From Bacillus sp. V3-13 (lineage in GTDB: Bacteria; Bacillota; Bacilli; Bacillales; Cytobacillaceae), in the NCBI RefSeq assembly GCF_002860165.1, contig NZ_PGUZ01000001.1:1-64000 (forward strand): a stretch of 64,000 nucleotides of DNA, read 5' to 3'. Below are positions 48,260-56,364 of this stretch, one piece after another (position 1 is the first letter of the stretch; each line of letters opens with the position of its first letter). Under the pieces are notes generated by a model that was given only the letters and a program-made list of their open reading frames with translations, was not told the origin of the DNA and did no database searches. The position numbers and the translations under genes were made by a program.

Positions 48260-49213
48260 ATGAAAAAACATTTATTTCATTTCATCATAATCCTTCTTCT
48301 TCTGCCAGTGCCAGACATCGCCAAAGCCGGGCAGGGCGGAAATGTCTTAACGTTGGAAGAACTGACCGTACAAGTAATGCCGGAATACACGTACCATCCG
48401 GATGATAAAAAGAAGGATGGGCCAGTAGTGCTTTACGGGTATCATGGCACATTTATGAACAAAAGTGACCAGCCGCAAAAAGGGAGGGTTGAAATCCCTC
48501 TTCCGATGGCAGAAAAAAAATTCAGGATCGGTTTTGTCGCTGACTACAACCATGATCTGACAGAAATGAACGAGATTGAATATGAGCTCGACATGGAGAA
48601 AGGCACAATTTCATGGAAAACAAGCGAGGCCATCCAGCCTGAAGAGCTCTATAAATTTGTGATTGAATATTATGCTGCACCGCTTGAAGCAACGGGCGAC
48701 AGCAAGAAGCTATCCTACGCGTTTAAAAGCTTTGCTGACATTGGCATCCTCAATATCGTATTTATGGAACCTTTAAACACAGATTCCTTCAAATTGGAGC
48801 CCGAGCCAATCTCTCATCAGGAAAACACATATGGAATGAATATGTTTATGTACCAGTTTAATGGAGTGAAAATGAATCAGGAAGAGAAGCTGAACCTTGA
48901 ATACAAGCGCGGTGAAGAAAGAACCTCAATGGAAATCATGGAAGAAATGGCTGGTGACGCGCAGGCGCTCGCAGCTGAAAAGAAGAACGAAACGGTCCCG
49001 ACATGGATTGCAGCCACAGTTATTGCAAGCATCACCGCAGTTTTCGCCGCTGCATTAATTTTCTTTTTGAAAAGAAGAGGGAAAAAATCATCCCAAACCG
49101 ATAAAAACGAGGCAGTCACAGCCGGGAAAAAAGCACGCTTAAGAGGCATGCTTCTTGATGGAAGCATTACAGAACAAGAGTATAAACAGTTAATGAAAAA
49201 ACTGGGAGGTTAG
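48260..49213 (+). CDS. secreted/anchored protein heading the ccm-nrf operon, unknown
   Basis: 317 aa. A signal peptide (about 1-23, ending IAKAG) is followed by an outside beta-rich domain to about 245, one membrane segment (about 247-270) and a cytosolic tail. The tail ends LLDGSITEQEYKQLMKKLGG, a SHOCT-like short helix pair. No Cys and no haem motif. As first gene, four bases before ccmE, it is probably an assembly factor for cytochrome c or nitrite reductase. I do not recognise a named family. Confidence 0.8.
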   Translation: MKKHLFHFIIILLLLPVPDIAKAGQGGNVLTLEELTVQVMPEYTYHPDDKKKDGPVVLYGYHGTFMNKSDQPQKGRVEIPLPMAEKKFRIGFVADYNHDLTEMNEIEYELDMEKGTISWKTSEAIQPEELYKFVIEYYAAPLEATGDSKKLSYAFKSFADIGILNIVFMEPLNTDSFKLEPEPISHQENTYGMNMFMYQFNGVKMNQEEKLNLEYKRGEERTSMEIMEEMAGDAQALAAEKKNETVPTWIAATVIASITAVFAAALIFFLKRRGKKSSQTDKNEAVTAGKKARLRGMLLDGSITEQEYKQLMKKLGG

Positions 49214-49217
49214 ATGG

Positions 49218-49667
49218 ATGTCGAAAAACAAAAAGATCGGCTTCGGTCTCATTTTAGTCACAGCCGCTATTTTTATCATGTTTTTCTCTACGATGCCAAG
49301 TGCAGGCAGCAAAGAGGTTACGATTGCGGAACTTGAGCAACATAAATCAACTTACAAAGATGAATATATCATGACCCAGGGGCTGCTTTCCGAAGAGTCT
49401 GTGGAATGGAATCCGGATGAAATAATATTGAATTTCGAGTTATACGAAGAAGGAAGCGACCCGCTTCCGGTCCGGTATGAAGGCGTACAGCCCGATAATT
49501 TTTCAAAGGATGTCATTGTCATTATCGAGGGCTTTATGAGAGAAAATGGCGTGTTTGAGGCGGAAAAAGTCCAGACGAAATGCCCTTCCAAATACGAGGG
49601 CGAAGACATGAAAAATTACGATCAGGAAATGCACAAAAAGCTTTACAATGACAAATCTGAACAATAA
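49218..49667 (+). CDS. ccmE: cytochrome c maturation haem chaperone CcmE, Cys type
   Basis: 149 aa. One N-terminal membrane anchor (about 7-25), then an OB-fold domain. The haem-binding motif near the C-terminus is KCPSKYE, with Cys122 and Tyr126, where classic CcmE has HxxxY. This CxxxY form is known from archaea and some anaerobic bacteria that use a variant System I. It carries haem from CcmC to CcmF on the outer side of the membrane. RBS GGGAGG lies in the end of the preceding gene. Confidence 0.88.
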   Translation: MSKNKKIGFGLILVTAAIFIMFFSTMPSAGSKEVTIAELEQHKSTYKDEYIMTQGLLSEESVEWNPDEIILNFELYEEGSDPLPVRYEGVQPDNFSKDVIVIIEGFMRENGVFEAEKVQTKCPSKYEGEDMKNYDQEMHKKLYNDKSEQ

Positions 49668-49738
49668 AAACCTTCCTGTGATAACAAGATGTTTCTATCC
49701 TTTGCGTTCACACAGTAAAAACAGACAGGCGGTGCATC

Positions 49739-51715
49739 ATGTATCTTATCGGCAATATTTCTCTTATTCTCGGAATTGTAATCGCATTATATTCATTGGC
49801 TGCCAATATGACCGGCATCAAAAAGAGGAGTCCGAAATGGCTTGAAAGCGCCCGGGGCGGCATTTTATCTCTCGTGTTTCTTTCAAGTATTGCTTCGTTT
49901 CTTTTGTTTTATATTCTTGGCACGAGCCAGTTTCAGTACAAATACGCGGCAGCTTACACGAACCATGAATTGCCGCTTATCTATAAGCTGACCGCATTTT
50001 GGGCAGGGAATGCCGGATCATTGCTTTTGTGGGCATTGTTGCTTTGCATTTATGCAGCGATGATTTCATTTTCAAAAAAAAGAAGCAATGAGATGACGCC
50101 ATATGTAACGAGCATCTTGCTTGTCAATATTTTATTCTTCTTTGCCGTAATGGCGATATCCGCTAATCCGTTTGAAATGACCGAAACCATTCCGGCCGAT
50201 GGAAAAGGCTTGAATCCGATGCTGCAAAATCCGGGCATGATTCTTCACCCCGTCACCCTGTATATGGGCTATGTCGGCCTTGCTGTTCCATTTGCATTCG
50301 GAATTGCCGCGTTAATTTTAAAAAGAATGGATGCAGAATGGATTAAGCTGACAAGGCGGTGGACGCTGACAGCCTGGCTATTCCTGACGCTCGGCAATGT
50401 AGTCGGAGGCTGGTGGGCTTATCTTGAACTTGGCTGGGGCGGTTACTGGGCCTGGGACCCTGTTGAAAATGCTTCCTTCTTGCCGTGGCTGACCGTATCA
50501 GCGTTCCTGCATTCCGTCATGATTCAAGAGCGGAAAAACATGCTGAAAACATGGAATCTTAGCTTGATCATTCTCTCATATCTTTTATCCCTGTTCGGGA
50601 CATTCCTTGTCCGGAGCGGCGTTTTAACAAGTGTTCACGCCTTCGGGGACAGCAATTTGGGAACTTACTTTCTCGTCTTCATGACATTTATGCTCGCGTT
50701 ATCGATCTATGTTGTGATCTCAAGGTACCAGCTGATAAAAAAAGAAAGCGCTCCGATTGAGGCTTATTTTTCGAAAGAAAGCAGTTTTCTGCTGAACAAT
50801 CTGATTCTGGTCGCTGCTGCTTTTGCCGTCTTTTGGGGGACGATGTATCCGCTTATTTCCGAATCTTTAACCGGTGCAAAAGTGAATGTGGGAGCTCCTT
50901 ATTTTAATAAAGTGATGGCTCCGATCATGCTGGCTCTCATCCTGCTAATGGCTGTTTGCCCGCTGATTTCATGGCAGAAAGCGGCATGGAGCCGCTTTAC
51001 AAAAAACATGCTCGTACCGCTGTTAACGGCAGTTCTTTTTACTGTTGTACTGCTCGCACTCGGCATTAGAGGCACCTATGCAATCATCGGCCTATCGGCA
51101 ACGGTATTCATGGCGGCTACCCATTTTCTTGAATTTTGGCGGGGGATGAGGGCCCGCCGCAAAGCAACAAAAGAAAACTATTTGACCGCGGCTTTGAAGC
51201 TGACTCTTAAAAATCAGCGCCGTTATGGAGGTTATATTGTCCACATCGGTATTGCCTTGATTGCCATCGGGGTAGTGGCATCCCATGCCTACCCGGAGGA
51301 AGGACTCAATACGATTAACCAAGGTGAAAGCTTGTCGATCGGAGAATACAAACTGACTTTCAATAAGCTTGCGGAACGAATGGAAAATGGGAATGGCATC
51401 GTGTATGCGGACATGTCGGTCGATTATAAAGGGCAAAACATTGGGAAAATCCATCCCGAAAAAATATTTTACAAAACATGGCCGGAGCCTTCGACAGAAG
51501 TAGCGATTAAAAGCAACTGGAAGCAGGACCTATATGTCGTGTTAAGCTCATGGGAAACTGAGGACAAAGCTACCTTTCAGGTGATGATAAACCCATTTGT
51601 CAGCTGGATCTGGATCGGAGGAGCCGTAATGGTTCTCGGTACGGCAATTGCTTTAATTGGCGGAAAACCAGTGCGAATCACGAAAAAGACAGATGCAACG
51701 GTTAAAGGCAGGTGA
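49739..51715 (+). CDS. ccmF: cytochrome c haem lyase CcmF
   Basis: 658 aa, about 14 membrane segments. The WWD haem-handling loop WGGYWAWDPVENASF is intact (about 236-250), and a second conserved region near 165-185 (NPGMILHPVTLYMGY) carries a ligand His. It transfers haem to CxxCH cysteines of the apocytochrome. Longer than ResB/CcsA (System II) proteins and clearly CcmF/NrfE type. Given the CxxCK motif in NrfA below, it may double as the dedicated NrfE-like lyase. Confidence 0.93.
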   Translation: MYLIGNISLILGIVIALYSLAANMTGIKKRSPKWLESARGGILSLVFLSSIASFLLFYILGTSQFQYKYAAAYTNHELPLIYKLTAFWAGNAGSLLLWALLLCIYAAMISFSKKRSNEMTPYVTSILLVNILFFFAVMAISANPFEMTETIPADGKGLNPMLQNPGMILHPVTLYMGYVGLAVPFAFGIAALILKRMDAEWIKLTRRWTLTAWLFLTLGNVVGGWWAYLELGWGGYWAWDPVENASFLPWLTVSAFLHSVMIQERKNMLKTWNLSLIILSYLLSLFGTFLVRSGVLTSVHAFGDSNLGTYFLVFMTFMLALSIYVVISRYQLIKKESAPIEAYFSKESSFLLNNLILVAAAFAVFWGTMYPLISESLTGAKVNVGAPYFNKVMAPIMLALILLMAVCPLISWQKAAWSRFTKNMLVPLLTAVLFTVVLLALGIRGTYAIIGLSATVFMAATHFLEFWRGMRARRKATKENYLTAALKLTLKNQRRYGGYIVHIGIALIAIGVVASHAYPEEGLNTINQGESLSIGEYKLTFNKLAERMENGNGIVYADMSVDYKGQNIGKIHPEKIFYKTWPEPSTEVAIKSNWKQDLYVVLSSWETEDKATFQVMINPFVSWIWIGGAVMVLGTAIALIGGKPVRITKKTDATVKGR

Positions 51716-51720
51716 CGAAC

Positions 51721-52200
51721 ATGAAATATAAAATGATCCTTTTAATTGTGTTTGGTTTTATCCTGATTCCGAGCCTGTCCATAGCAGGAATCACCTATAA
51801 CTCAAAGGAATTCAAGGATGTCATCAAGCAGCTGGATATGCAGGGCCATGCTGACCATGACCTGTCAACCTGTACGGTCAAAAAAGTGTATTACGATGAA
51901 GTCGTTGAAATGCTGGAACAAGGAAAAAGTGGAAAGGAAATTATTCAGTTTTATGTTGATGAATACGGGCAGGCGGCATTAAGAACGCCCGGGAATCAAG
52001 GTGCCGACCTTGTCGCCTGGGCGATGCCGGCACTCGGCTTTCTGACCGGAGCGATCATCGTGGCGGTTCTGATCAAAAAAATGATCACCAAAAAGGAAGC
52101 TGCCGGGACTGGGTTTTCCTCGATCGATTATTGGAGTTCTTCTGCAGAAAAAGAAATTACTGAAAAAACGATTGAGGAAGAGCGCCGCAAGCTGTTTTAG
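51721..52200 (+). CDS. CcmH-like protein with one cysteine
   Basis: 159 aa from ATG (AGGTGA six bases upstream). Signal or anchor segment, a short periplasmic-side helical domain, and a second membrane segment (about 100-120). The part EMLEQGKSGKEIIQFYVDEYGQ matches the CcmH pattern (eGkSdeEI.dfyv.rYG). The active-site LRCxxC is replaced by STCTVKK, leaving a single Cys, so thiol-disulfide exchange of the usual kind is unlikely. Overlaps ccmF translationally. Confidence 0.75.
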   Translation: MKYKMILLIVFGFILIPSLSIAGITYNSKEFKDVIKQLDMQGHADHDLSTCTVKKVYYDEVVEMLEQGKSGKEIIQFYVDEYGQAALRTPGNQGADLVAWAMPALGFLTGAIIVAVLIKKMITKKEAAGTGFSSIDYWSSSAEKEITEKTIEEERRKLF

Positions 52201-52244
52201 TGTTCTGGCCAGGGGTTGCAAAATCGAAAAAGGAGCTGCCAATA

Positions 52245-52619
52245 GTGGATTACTTATTTTTAATCATCGGTTCAATCGTGATGATTACATGTGTTTATTT
52301 TATTATAGCCCCCTTTTTTAACGGAAAGTACCAGTTCGCTTCGACTGGCGGAAAGCTTGAAGACGGTTTATCGCTGGAAGCGGTTTATGCTGAGCTGAAT
52401 GAGCTTGAAATGGATTACCTAATGAAAAAAATATCCAAGGAAGACTTTGAACAAATGAAAAGCCACTACAACTGCGTGGCTGCTCAATTGCTAAAAGCAG
52501 CCAGGCCGGCTGGTTCTAAAAACGCAGCGCATAAACAGGCTGTATCTGAAGAAGTGGAAGAGGAGATCATGAGAGAACTTCAAAAGCTGCGCGAAACGAA
52601 GGGAAGGCGAGAGGAATGA
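52245..52619 (+). CDS. CcmI-like small membrane protein A
   Basis: 124 aa from a GTG with AAGGAG nine bases upstream. One membrane segment (about 3-23), then a helical cytosolic part with AVYAELNELEMDYLMKKISK, resembling the segment after the membrane helix in CcmI/CycH proteins that hold the apocytochrome. No TPR domain. Ends with a 4-bp overlap (ATGA) with the next gene. Confidence 0.65.
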   Translation: MDYLFLIIGSIVMITCVYFIIAPFFNGKYQFASTGGKLEDGLSLEAVYAELNELEMDYLMKKISKEDFEQMKSHYNCVAAQLLKAARPAGSKNAAHKQAVSEEVEEEIMRELQKLRETKGRREE

Positions 52620-52954
52620 ATCCTCCATACCATCCCGATTGGCTCGTCACATTTTGGTTAACGACACCGGGACTCAATCTCGTTAACCCGCATTATTTCC
52701 TGATCGGACTTATTGTTCTCGTCATCGGGATTATTTATTTGAAAAAGAAGAAATCAAGCCGGAACCGGGTTGATTCTGAAGAAGGACAATTTCAGCTTTT
52801 GTTAACGAAAAAAGAAATCATTGAAAAGCAGATCGAACAATTGGAGCTCCAACGAAAACAAGGTGATGTCACTCTGGAACAATACACGAAAACAATCGAA
52901 GAGTACAGGGAGCACCTCCAGGGAGTCATCAGGCGGCTGCATCAATTTACTTAA
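52616..52954 (+). CDS. CcmI-like small membrane protein B
   Basis: 112 aa. A short outside N-terminus (PPYHPDW), one membrane helix (about 24-42, followed by KKKKSS), and a cytosolic coiled coil with QRKQGDVTLEQYTKTIEEY. No Cys. Overlaps its neighbours on both sides (ATGA and TAATG), so it is clearly translated with the Ccm genes. Probably a scaffold subunit; not assigned to a named family. Confidence 0.65.
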   Translation: MNPPYHPDWLVTFWLTTPGLNLVNPHYFLIGLIVLVIGIIYLKKKKSSRNRVDSEEGQFQLLLTKKEIIEKQIEQLELQRKQGDVTLEQYTKTIEEYREHLQGVIRRLHQFT

Positions 52955-53676
52955 TGAAAGAGTTGGGAACGATGCTTCTAATCGAGAATGTCAGCAAGGT
53001 ACTCGGAGATAAACATGTGTTGCGGAACGTATCTCTGGCGGTTAAAAAAGGTGAAAGCCTGTCAATTGTAGGACCGAACGGAGCAGGAAAAAGTACTTTT
53101 TTTAAGTGCATCGTCGGATTGCTCCAGCAGGACAGCGGCGAAATCATCTTAGCCGGTGAGCGCATAAAGAAAAATTCCGCTTCAACGAAAAGAAAGATCG
53201 GATTCCTAGGGCATGAGTCTTTCTTATATAATTCGATGACACCGGTGGAGAATCTTCATTTCTTTGGAAAACTCTATAAGGTAAAAAATATTGCCGCTAA
53301 AACGGAAGAACTTTTAAAGACGGTTGGGCTGTATACATTCAGGGATATTCCAATCCGTTCGTTCTCACGGGGAATGATGCAGCGGCTTGCCATTGCGCGC
53401 GTGCTGCTTGCCGAACCTGATATTTTATTGCTCGATGAGCCTCATACCGGTTTGGACCAGGAAGCGGTTTCCCTGCTCAATCAAATCATCAAAAAGAAAC
53501 AGTCTGAAGGAACTTCTGTCTTACTGATTTCCCATGATTTTGAACAGGTCGTCGCGCTGTCGGAGCGGATTGCCGTCTTGCACAAAGGAAGGATTATTGC
53601 TGAGGCGGAAAAAGGGGCAGTGCATGATTTGCAGCAGTTTAAACTGTGGTATGAAATGACGGTGAACCCGCTGTGA
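52954..53676 (+). CDS. ccmA: haem exporter ATPase CcmA
   Basis: 240 aa ABC ATPase. Walker A GPNGAGKST, signature FSRGMMQRLAIAR (a non-canonical LSGG), Walker B LLLDEPHTGLD and switch His in ISHD. It releases holo-CcmE from the CcmBC complex. Start ATG overlaps the previous stop (TAATG); an internal ATG 18 bases later is possible. Confidence 0.88.
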   Translation: MKELGTMLLIENVSKVLGDKHVLRNVSLAVKKGESLSIVGPNGAGKSTFFKCIVGLLQQDSGEIILAGERIKKNSASTKRKIGFLGHESFLYNSMTPVENLHFFGKLYKVKNIAAKTEELLKTVGLYTFRDIPIRSFSRGMMQRLAIARVLLAEPDILLLDEPHTGLDQEAVSLLNQIIKKKQSEGTSVLLISHDFEQVVALSERIAVLHKGRIIAEAEKGAVHDLQQFKLWYEMTVNPL

Positions 53677-54356
53677 AAACGATTTTGGCTGACTCGTGGA
53701 CGATTGCGAGTAAAGATTTAAGCAATGAAATAAAGTCCAAACAGACAATCGGAATGATGATTATTTTCTCAAGCCTTGTGATTCTTGTTTTCAGCTTTGC
53801 CTTTGACCCGACAAACAATACCGTTGCTGCTGTGGTCCCGGGATTGATTTGGGTGATCACAATCTTTTCGGGAATTCTCGGGCTGAACCGTTCCTTCCTG
53901 CTGGAGCATGAAAATGACAGTTTAACAGGGTTGCGTTCAGCGCCGATTGATCCTTCCAGCATTTTTCTCGGAAAGGTCATTGCAAATTTTTTGATTGTGA
54001 CATGTGTGCAAGCAATAAGTATTCCTGTGTTGTTTATATTGTTTGACTATCACTTTAACGGGCATTTTGCGGCGTTTATCCTGATTATTTTGTGTGCAAC
54101 ATTTGGTTTTATTGTTGTTGGTACTTTTTTGGCTGCGCTCGCAGCCAATGCAAAAAACAGCGAAATGCTCCTGCCTGTATTATTGCTGCCGCTGTTAAGC
54201 CCGCTCATGATTTCCGCCGTGCAGGCAACCAAAATTGTCCTCAATGATAAAAGTATTGAAGACGCGGTATCTTGGCTGCAGCTCATGTCCGGATACGACT
54301 TATTGTTTTTCGCTGCATGCTTTTTCTTATTTGAATTTATTATGGAGGGATCTTGA
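53673..54356 (+). CDS. ccmB: haem exporter permease CcmB
   Basis: 227 aa with six membrane segments and a CcmB-family layout; the LRSAPIDPSSIFLGK loop after segment two is characteristic. GTG start in a 4-bp overlap with ccmA. Partner of CcmA and CcmC. Confidence 0.9.
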   Translation: MKTILADSWTIASKDLSNEIKSKQTIGMMIIFSSLVILVFSFAFDPTNNTVAAVVPGLIWVITIFSGILGLNRSFLLEHENDSLTGLRSAPIDPSSIFLGKVIANFLIVTCVQAISIPVLFILFDYHFNGHFAAFILIILCATFGFIVVGTFLAALAANAKNSEMLLPVLLLPLLSPLMISAVQATKIVLNDKSIEDAVSWLQLMSGYDLLFFAACFFLFEFIMEGS

Positions 54357-55066
54357 TGAAGCAAACATCAGGGCTTATTGATCGCATCTTGTTTTTGATA
54401 TTGGTGCCGTCGTTTTTCATCAGTTTATATTTAGTGTTCCTATGGTCTCCCGTCGAAAAAATAATGGGGGTGACACAAAAAATCTTTTATTTTCATGTCA
54501 GCAGTGCCTGGGTCGCTTTTCTTGCCTTCTTTGCCGTTGGATTCTACAGCGTCCGCACTTTAATCAAACCGAAGGAGTCCTTTCATATTAAAGCCGGCGC
54601 AGCTGCAGAAATCGGCGTTTTGTTTACGACGATTACATTAATTACCGGAATGATCTGGGGAAAGTCGGCCTGGAATACTTGGTGGACTTGGGAACCGCGC
54701 CTTGCAACCACGCTGATTCTATGGTTTATCTATGTCGCGTATCTGTTTGTCCGTAAAATGGACGGTTCCTGGGAAAAGATCGCCAAACTGTCAGCCGTTT
54801 TTGGAATCGTCGGCTGTTTGAACGTACCGATTGTCTTTATGGCGATCCGCTGGTGGAACACGAAACTGCACCCTGTTGTTTTTGGGGAAGGGAAAAGTGA
54901 GTCCGGCGGAGGAATTGCACCTGATATGCTTTTAACCCTATTATTCTGTATTTTTACAATGACTGTTCTGTATTTATTCCTGCACCGGAAAGGAACGGAG
55001 ATTGAGCGGATGCGGCTTACCGTCAAAAAAGCAAAATCAAAAACGATCAACCGGTTAGCCGGTTAA
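54356..55066 (+). CDS. ccmC: haem handling protein CcmC
   Basis: 236 aa, six membrane segments. WWD-type loop WGKSAWNTWWTWEPR (about 98-112), with His in FYFHVSSAW and in KLHPVVF as axial ligands. It loads haem onto CcmE. The ATG follows GGAGGG by seven bases and overlaps the ccmB stop by one base; a TTG three bases earlier is a weaker alternative. Confidence 0.92.
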   Translation: MKQTSGLIDRILFLILVPSFFISLYLVFLWSPVEKIMGVTQKIFYFHVSSAWVAFLAFFAVGFYSVRTLIKPKESFHIKAGAAAEIGVLFTTITLITGMIWGKSAWNTWWTWEPRLATTLILWFIYVAYLFVRKMDGSWEKIAKLSAVFGIVGCLNVPIVFMAIRWWNTKLHPVVFGEGKSESGGGIAPDMLLTLLFCIFTMTVLYLFLHRKGTEIERMRLTVKKAKSKTINRLAG

Positions 55067-55084
55067 AACAAGGAGGAAGTAAAA

Positions 55085-55216
55085 ATGGAATATTTATTTG
55101 CAGCATACACGGTCATCTGGGGACTATTAGCAGGCTATATTTTTACACTCGGCAAGCGCCAGAAGCAGCTGGAAAAAGAGCTCGCGCTTCTTGAAGAATG
55201 GAATTCAGAAAGATAA
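55085..55216 (+). CDS. ccmD: CcmD-like small membrane protein
   Basis: 43 aa beginning MEYLFAAYTVIWGLLAGY, one membrane helix, then KRQKQLEKELALLEE. This is the CcmD pattern: Tyr-Ala-Ala-Tyr at the N-terminus and a charged helix after the membrane segment. AAGGAGGAAG precedes the ATG. CcmD stabilises the CcmABC-CcmE complex. Its place between ccmC and the thioredoxin gene is the standard one. Confidence 0.88.
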   Translation: MEYLFAAYTVIWGLLAGYIFTLGKRQKQLEKELALLEEWNSER

Positions 55217-55273
55217 GTGCCCGCATTGTCTGAACAGGATTTATTTAATCGAAATTTAAAGCAGGTGAAGCTA

Positions 55274-55786
55274 ATGGTTAAAAAACTGGTTCCTGTTATC
55301 GTCATTATTGTTGCGTTTGCAATCATTGGGATGCTCGTTAGCGGGTTAAGCGGCAAAGCTTCGGCAAATCCAGGGGATAAAGCGGCAGAATTTGAACTGC
55401 AGACGGTCACTGGCGAGACTTATAAATTAGCAGATTATAAAGGCAGGAAAGTAGTGCTGAATTTCTTTACGACGTGGTGCCAGCCGTGCCTTGACGAAGC
55501 TCCGGAGCTCGAAGCCTTCGGCGCTGAATATGGCGGTGCAGAGCTCCTGATCATCGCAAAAGGAGAGACGAAGAAAAGAATTGAAGATTATCTGAAAGAT
55601 TCCAACTCACAATTAACTTATTTACTTGATACGAAAGAAGAAGTTTCGAAGAATTATAGTGTGATCGGCCAGCCGGAAACGATTATTATCGATGAAAATG
55701 GCATCATTCAACAAAGATTTTCAGGACCGACCACGAAGGATAAGCTCATTGACCTGATTGAAAATCCCGCCCTTAACGATAAATAG
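55274..55786 (+). CDS. thioredoxin-like CcmG/ResA protein
   Basis: 170 aa from the ATG with AGGTGA upstream; a GTG 57 bases earlier (directly after ccmD) is the other choice. One membrane anchor, then a thioredoxin domain outside with WCQPC at the active site. Keeps the CxxCH thiols reduced for haem attachment. It could be called CcmG by context or ResA by sequence. Confidence 0.88.
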   Translation: MVKKLVPVIVIIVAFAIIGMLVSGLSGKASANPGDKAAEFELQTVTGETYKLADYKGRKVVLNFFTTWCQPCLDEAPELEAFGAEYGGAELLIIAKGETKKRIEDYLKDSNSQLTYLLDTKEEVSKNYSVIGQPETIIIDENGIIQQRFSGPTTKDKLIDLIENPALNDK

Positions 55787-55839
55787 CCGTCACCACCGAA
55801 AAGCGTGTCTGAGGCTGATCTGAGAGGAGGTGATAAAAA

Positions 55840-56364
55840 ATGTTGCGAAAGTTTTTTGCAATAGATAAAAGGCTGCTTTTATTTATCGGCGTGTTTGCAG
55901 GAATTATCGTTTCGGCAGTAACGGTTAAAACCCTGGCCTATACAGACTCAGCTGATTTTTGCCAGAGCTGTCACATTATGACGAATGTCCATGAATCTTT
56001 TACAGATTCCACACATGCCAAGCTCGCCTGTGCGGATTGCCACTTGCCGCATGAGAGCAAAGCAGGAAAGCTGATGTATAAGGCAAAGGCTGGGATGACC
56101 CACGTTTATTACAACACGATCGGGTCGTCAAAGGTTCCCGATGTCATACATGCAACCGAAAGCTCGGGTGAAGTGATTAATCAAAACTGTATTGATTGCC
56201 ATGAAAGCACGCTTGATAACGTCTCCCATGATGCGAAAGACAGCTGCTCAAGCTGCCACCAGGCAGTACCGCATGGAAAAGGCTTTAAGACGGAAGACTT
56301 TGATAAACCGCCTAAGCCGGGAGAACTATTGAAAAACAAAGGAGGCACAATGGACAATGGCTAG
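55840..56364 (+). CDS. nrfH: tetrahaem quinol dehydrogenase NrfH
   Basis: 174 aa NapC/NirT-family protein. One membrane anchor (about 11-33) and four haem motifs: CQSCH (41-45), CADCH (64-68), CIDCH (117-121), CSSCH (136-140). The first is CxxCHxM, as in NrfH where Met is the distal-side ligand. It takes electrons from menaquinol and passes them to NrfA. GGAGGTGAT precedes the ATG; overlaps nrfA by 8 bp. Confidence 0.94.
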   Translation: MLRKFFAIDKRLLLFIGVFAGIIVSAVTVKTLAYTDSADFCQSCHIMTNVHESFTDSTHAKLACADCHLPHESKAGKLMYKAKAGMTHVYYNTIGSSKVPDVIHATESSGEVINQNCIDCHESTLDNVSHDAKDSCSSCHQAVPHGKGFKTEDFDKPPKPGELLKNKGGTMDNG

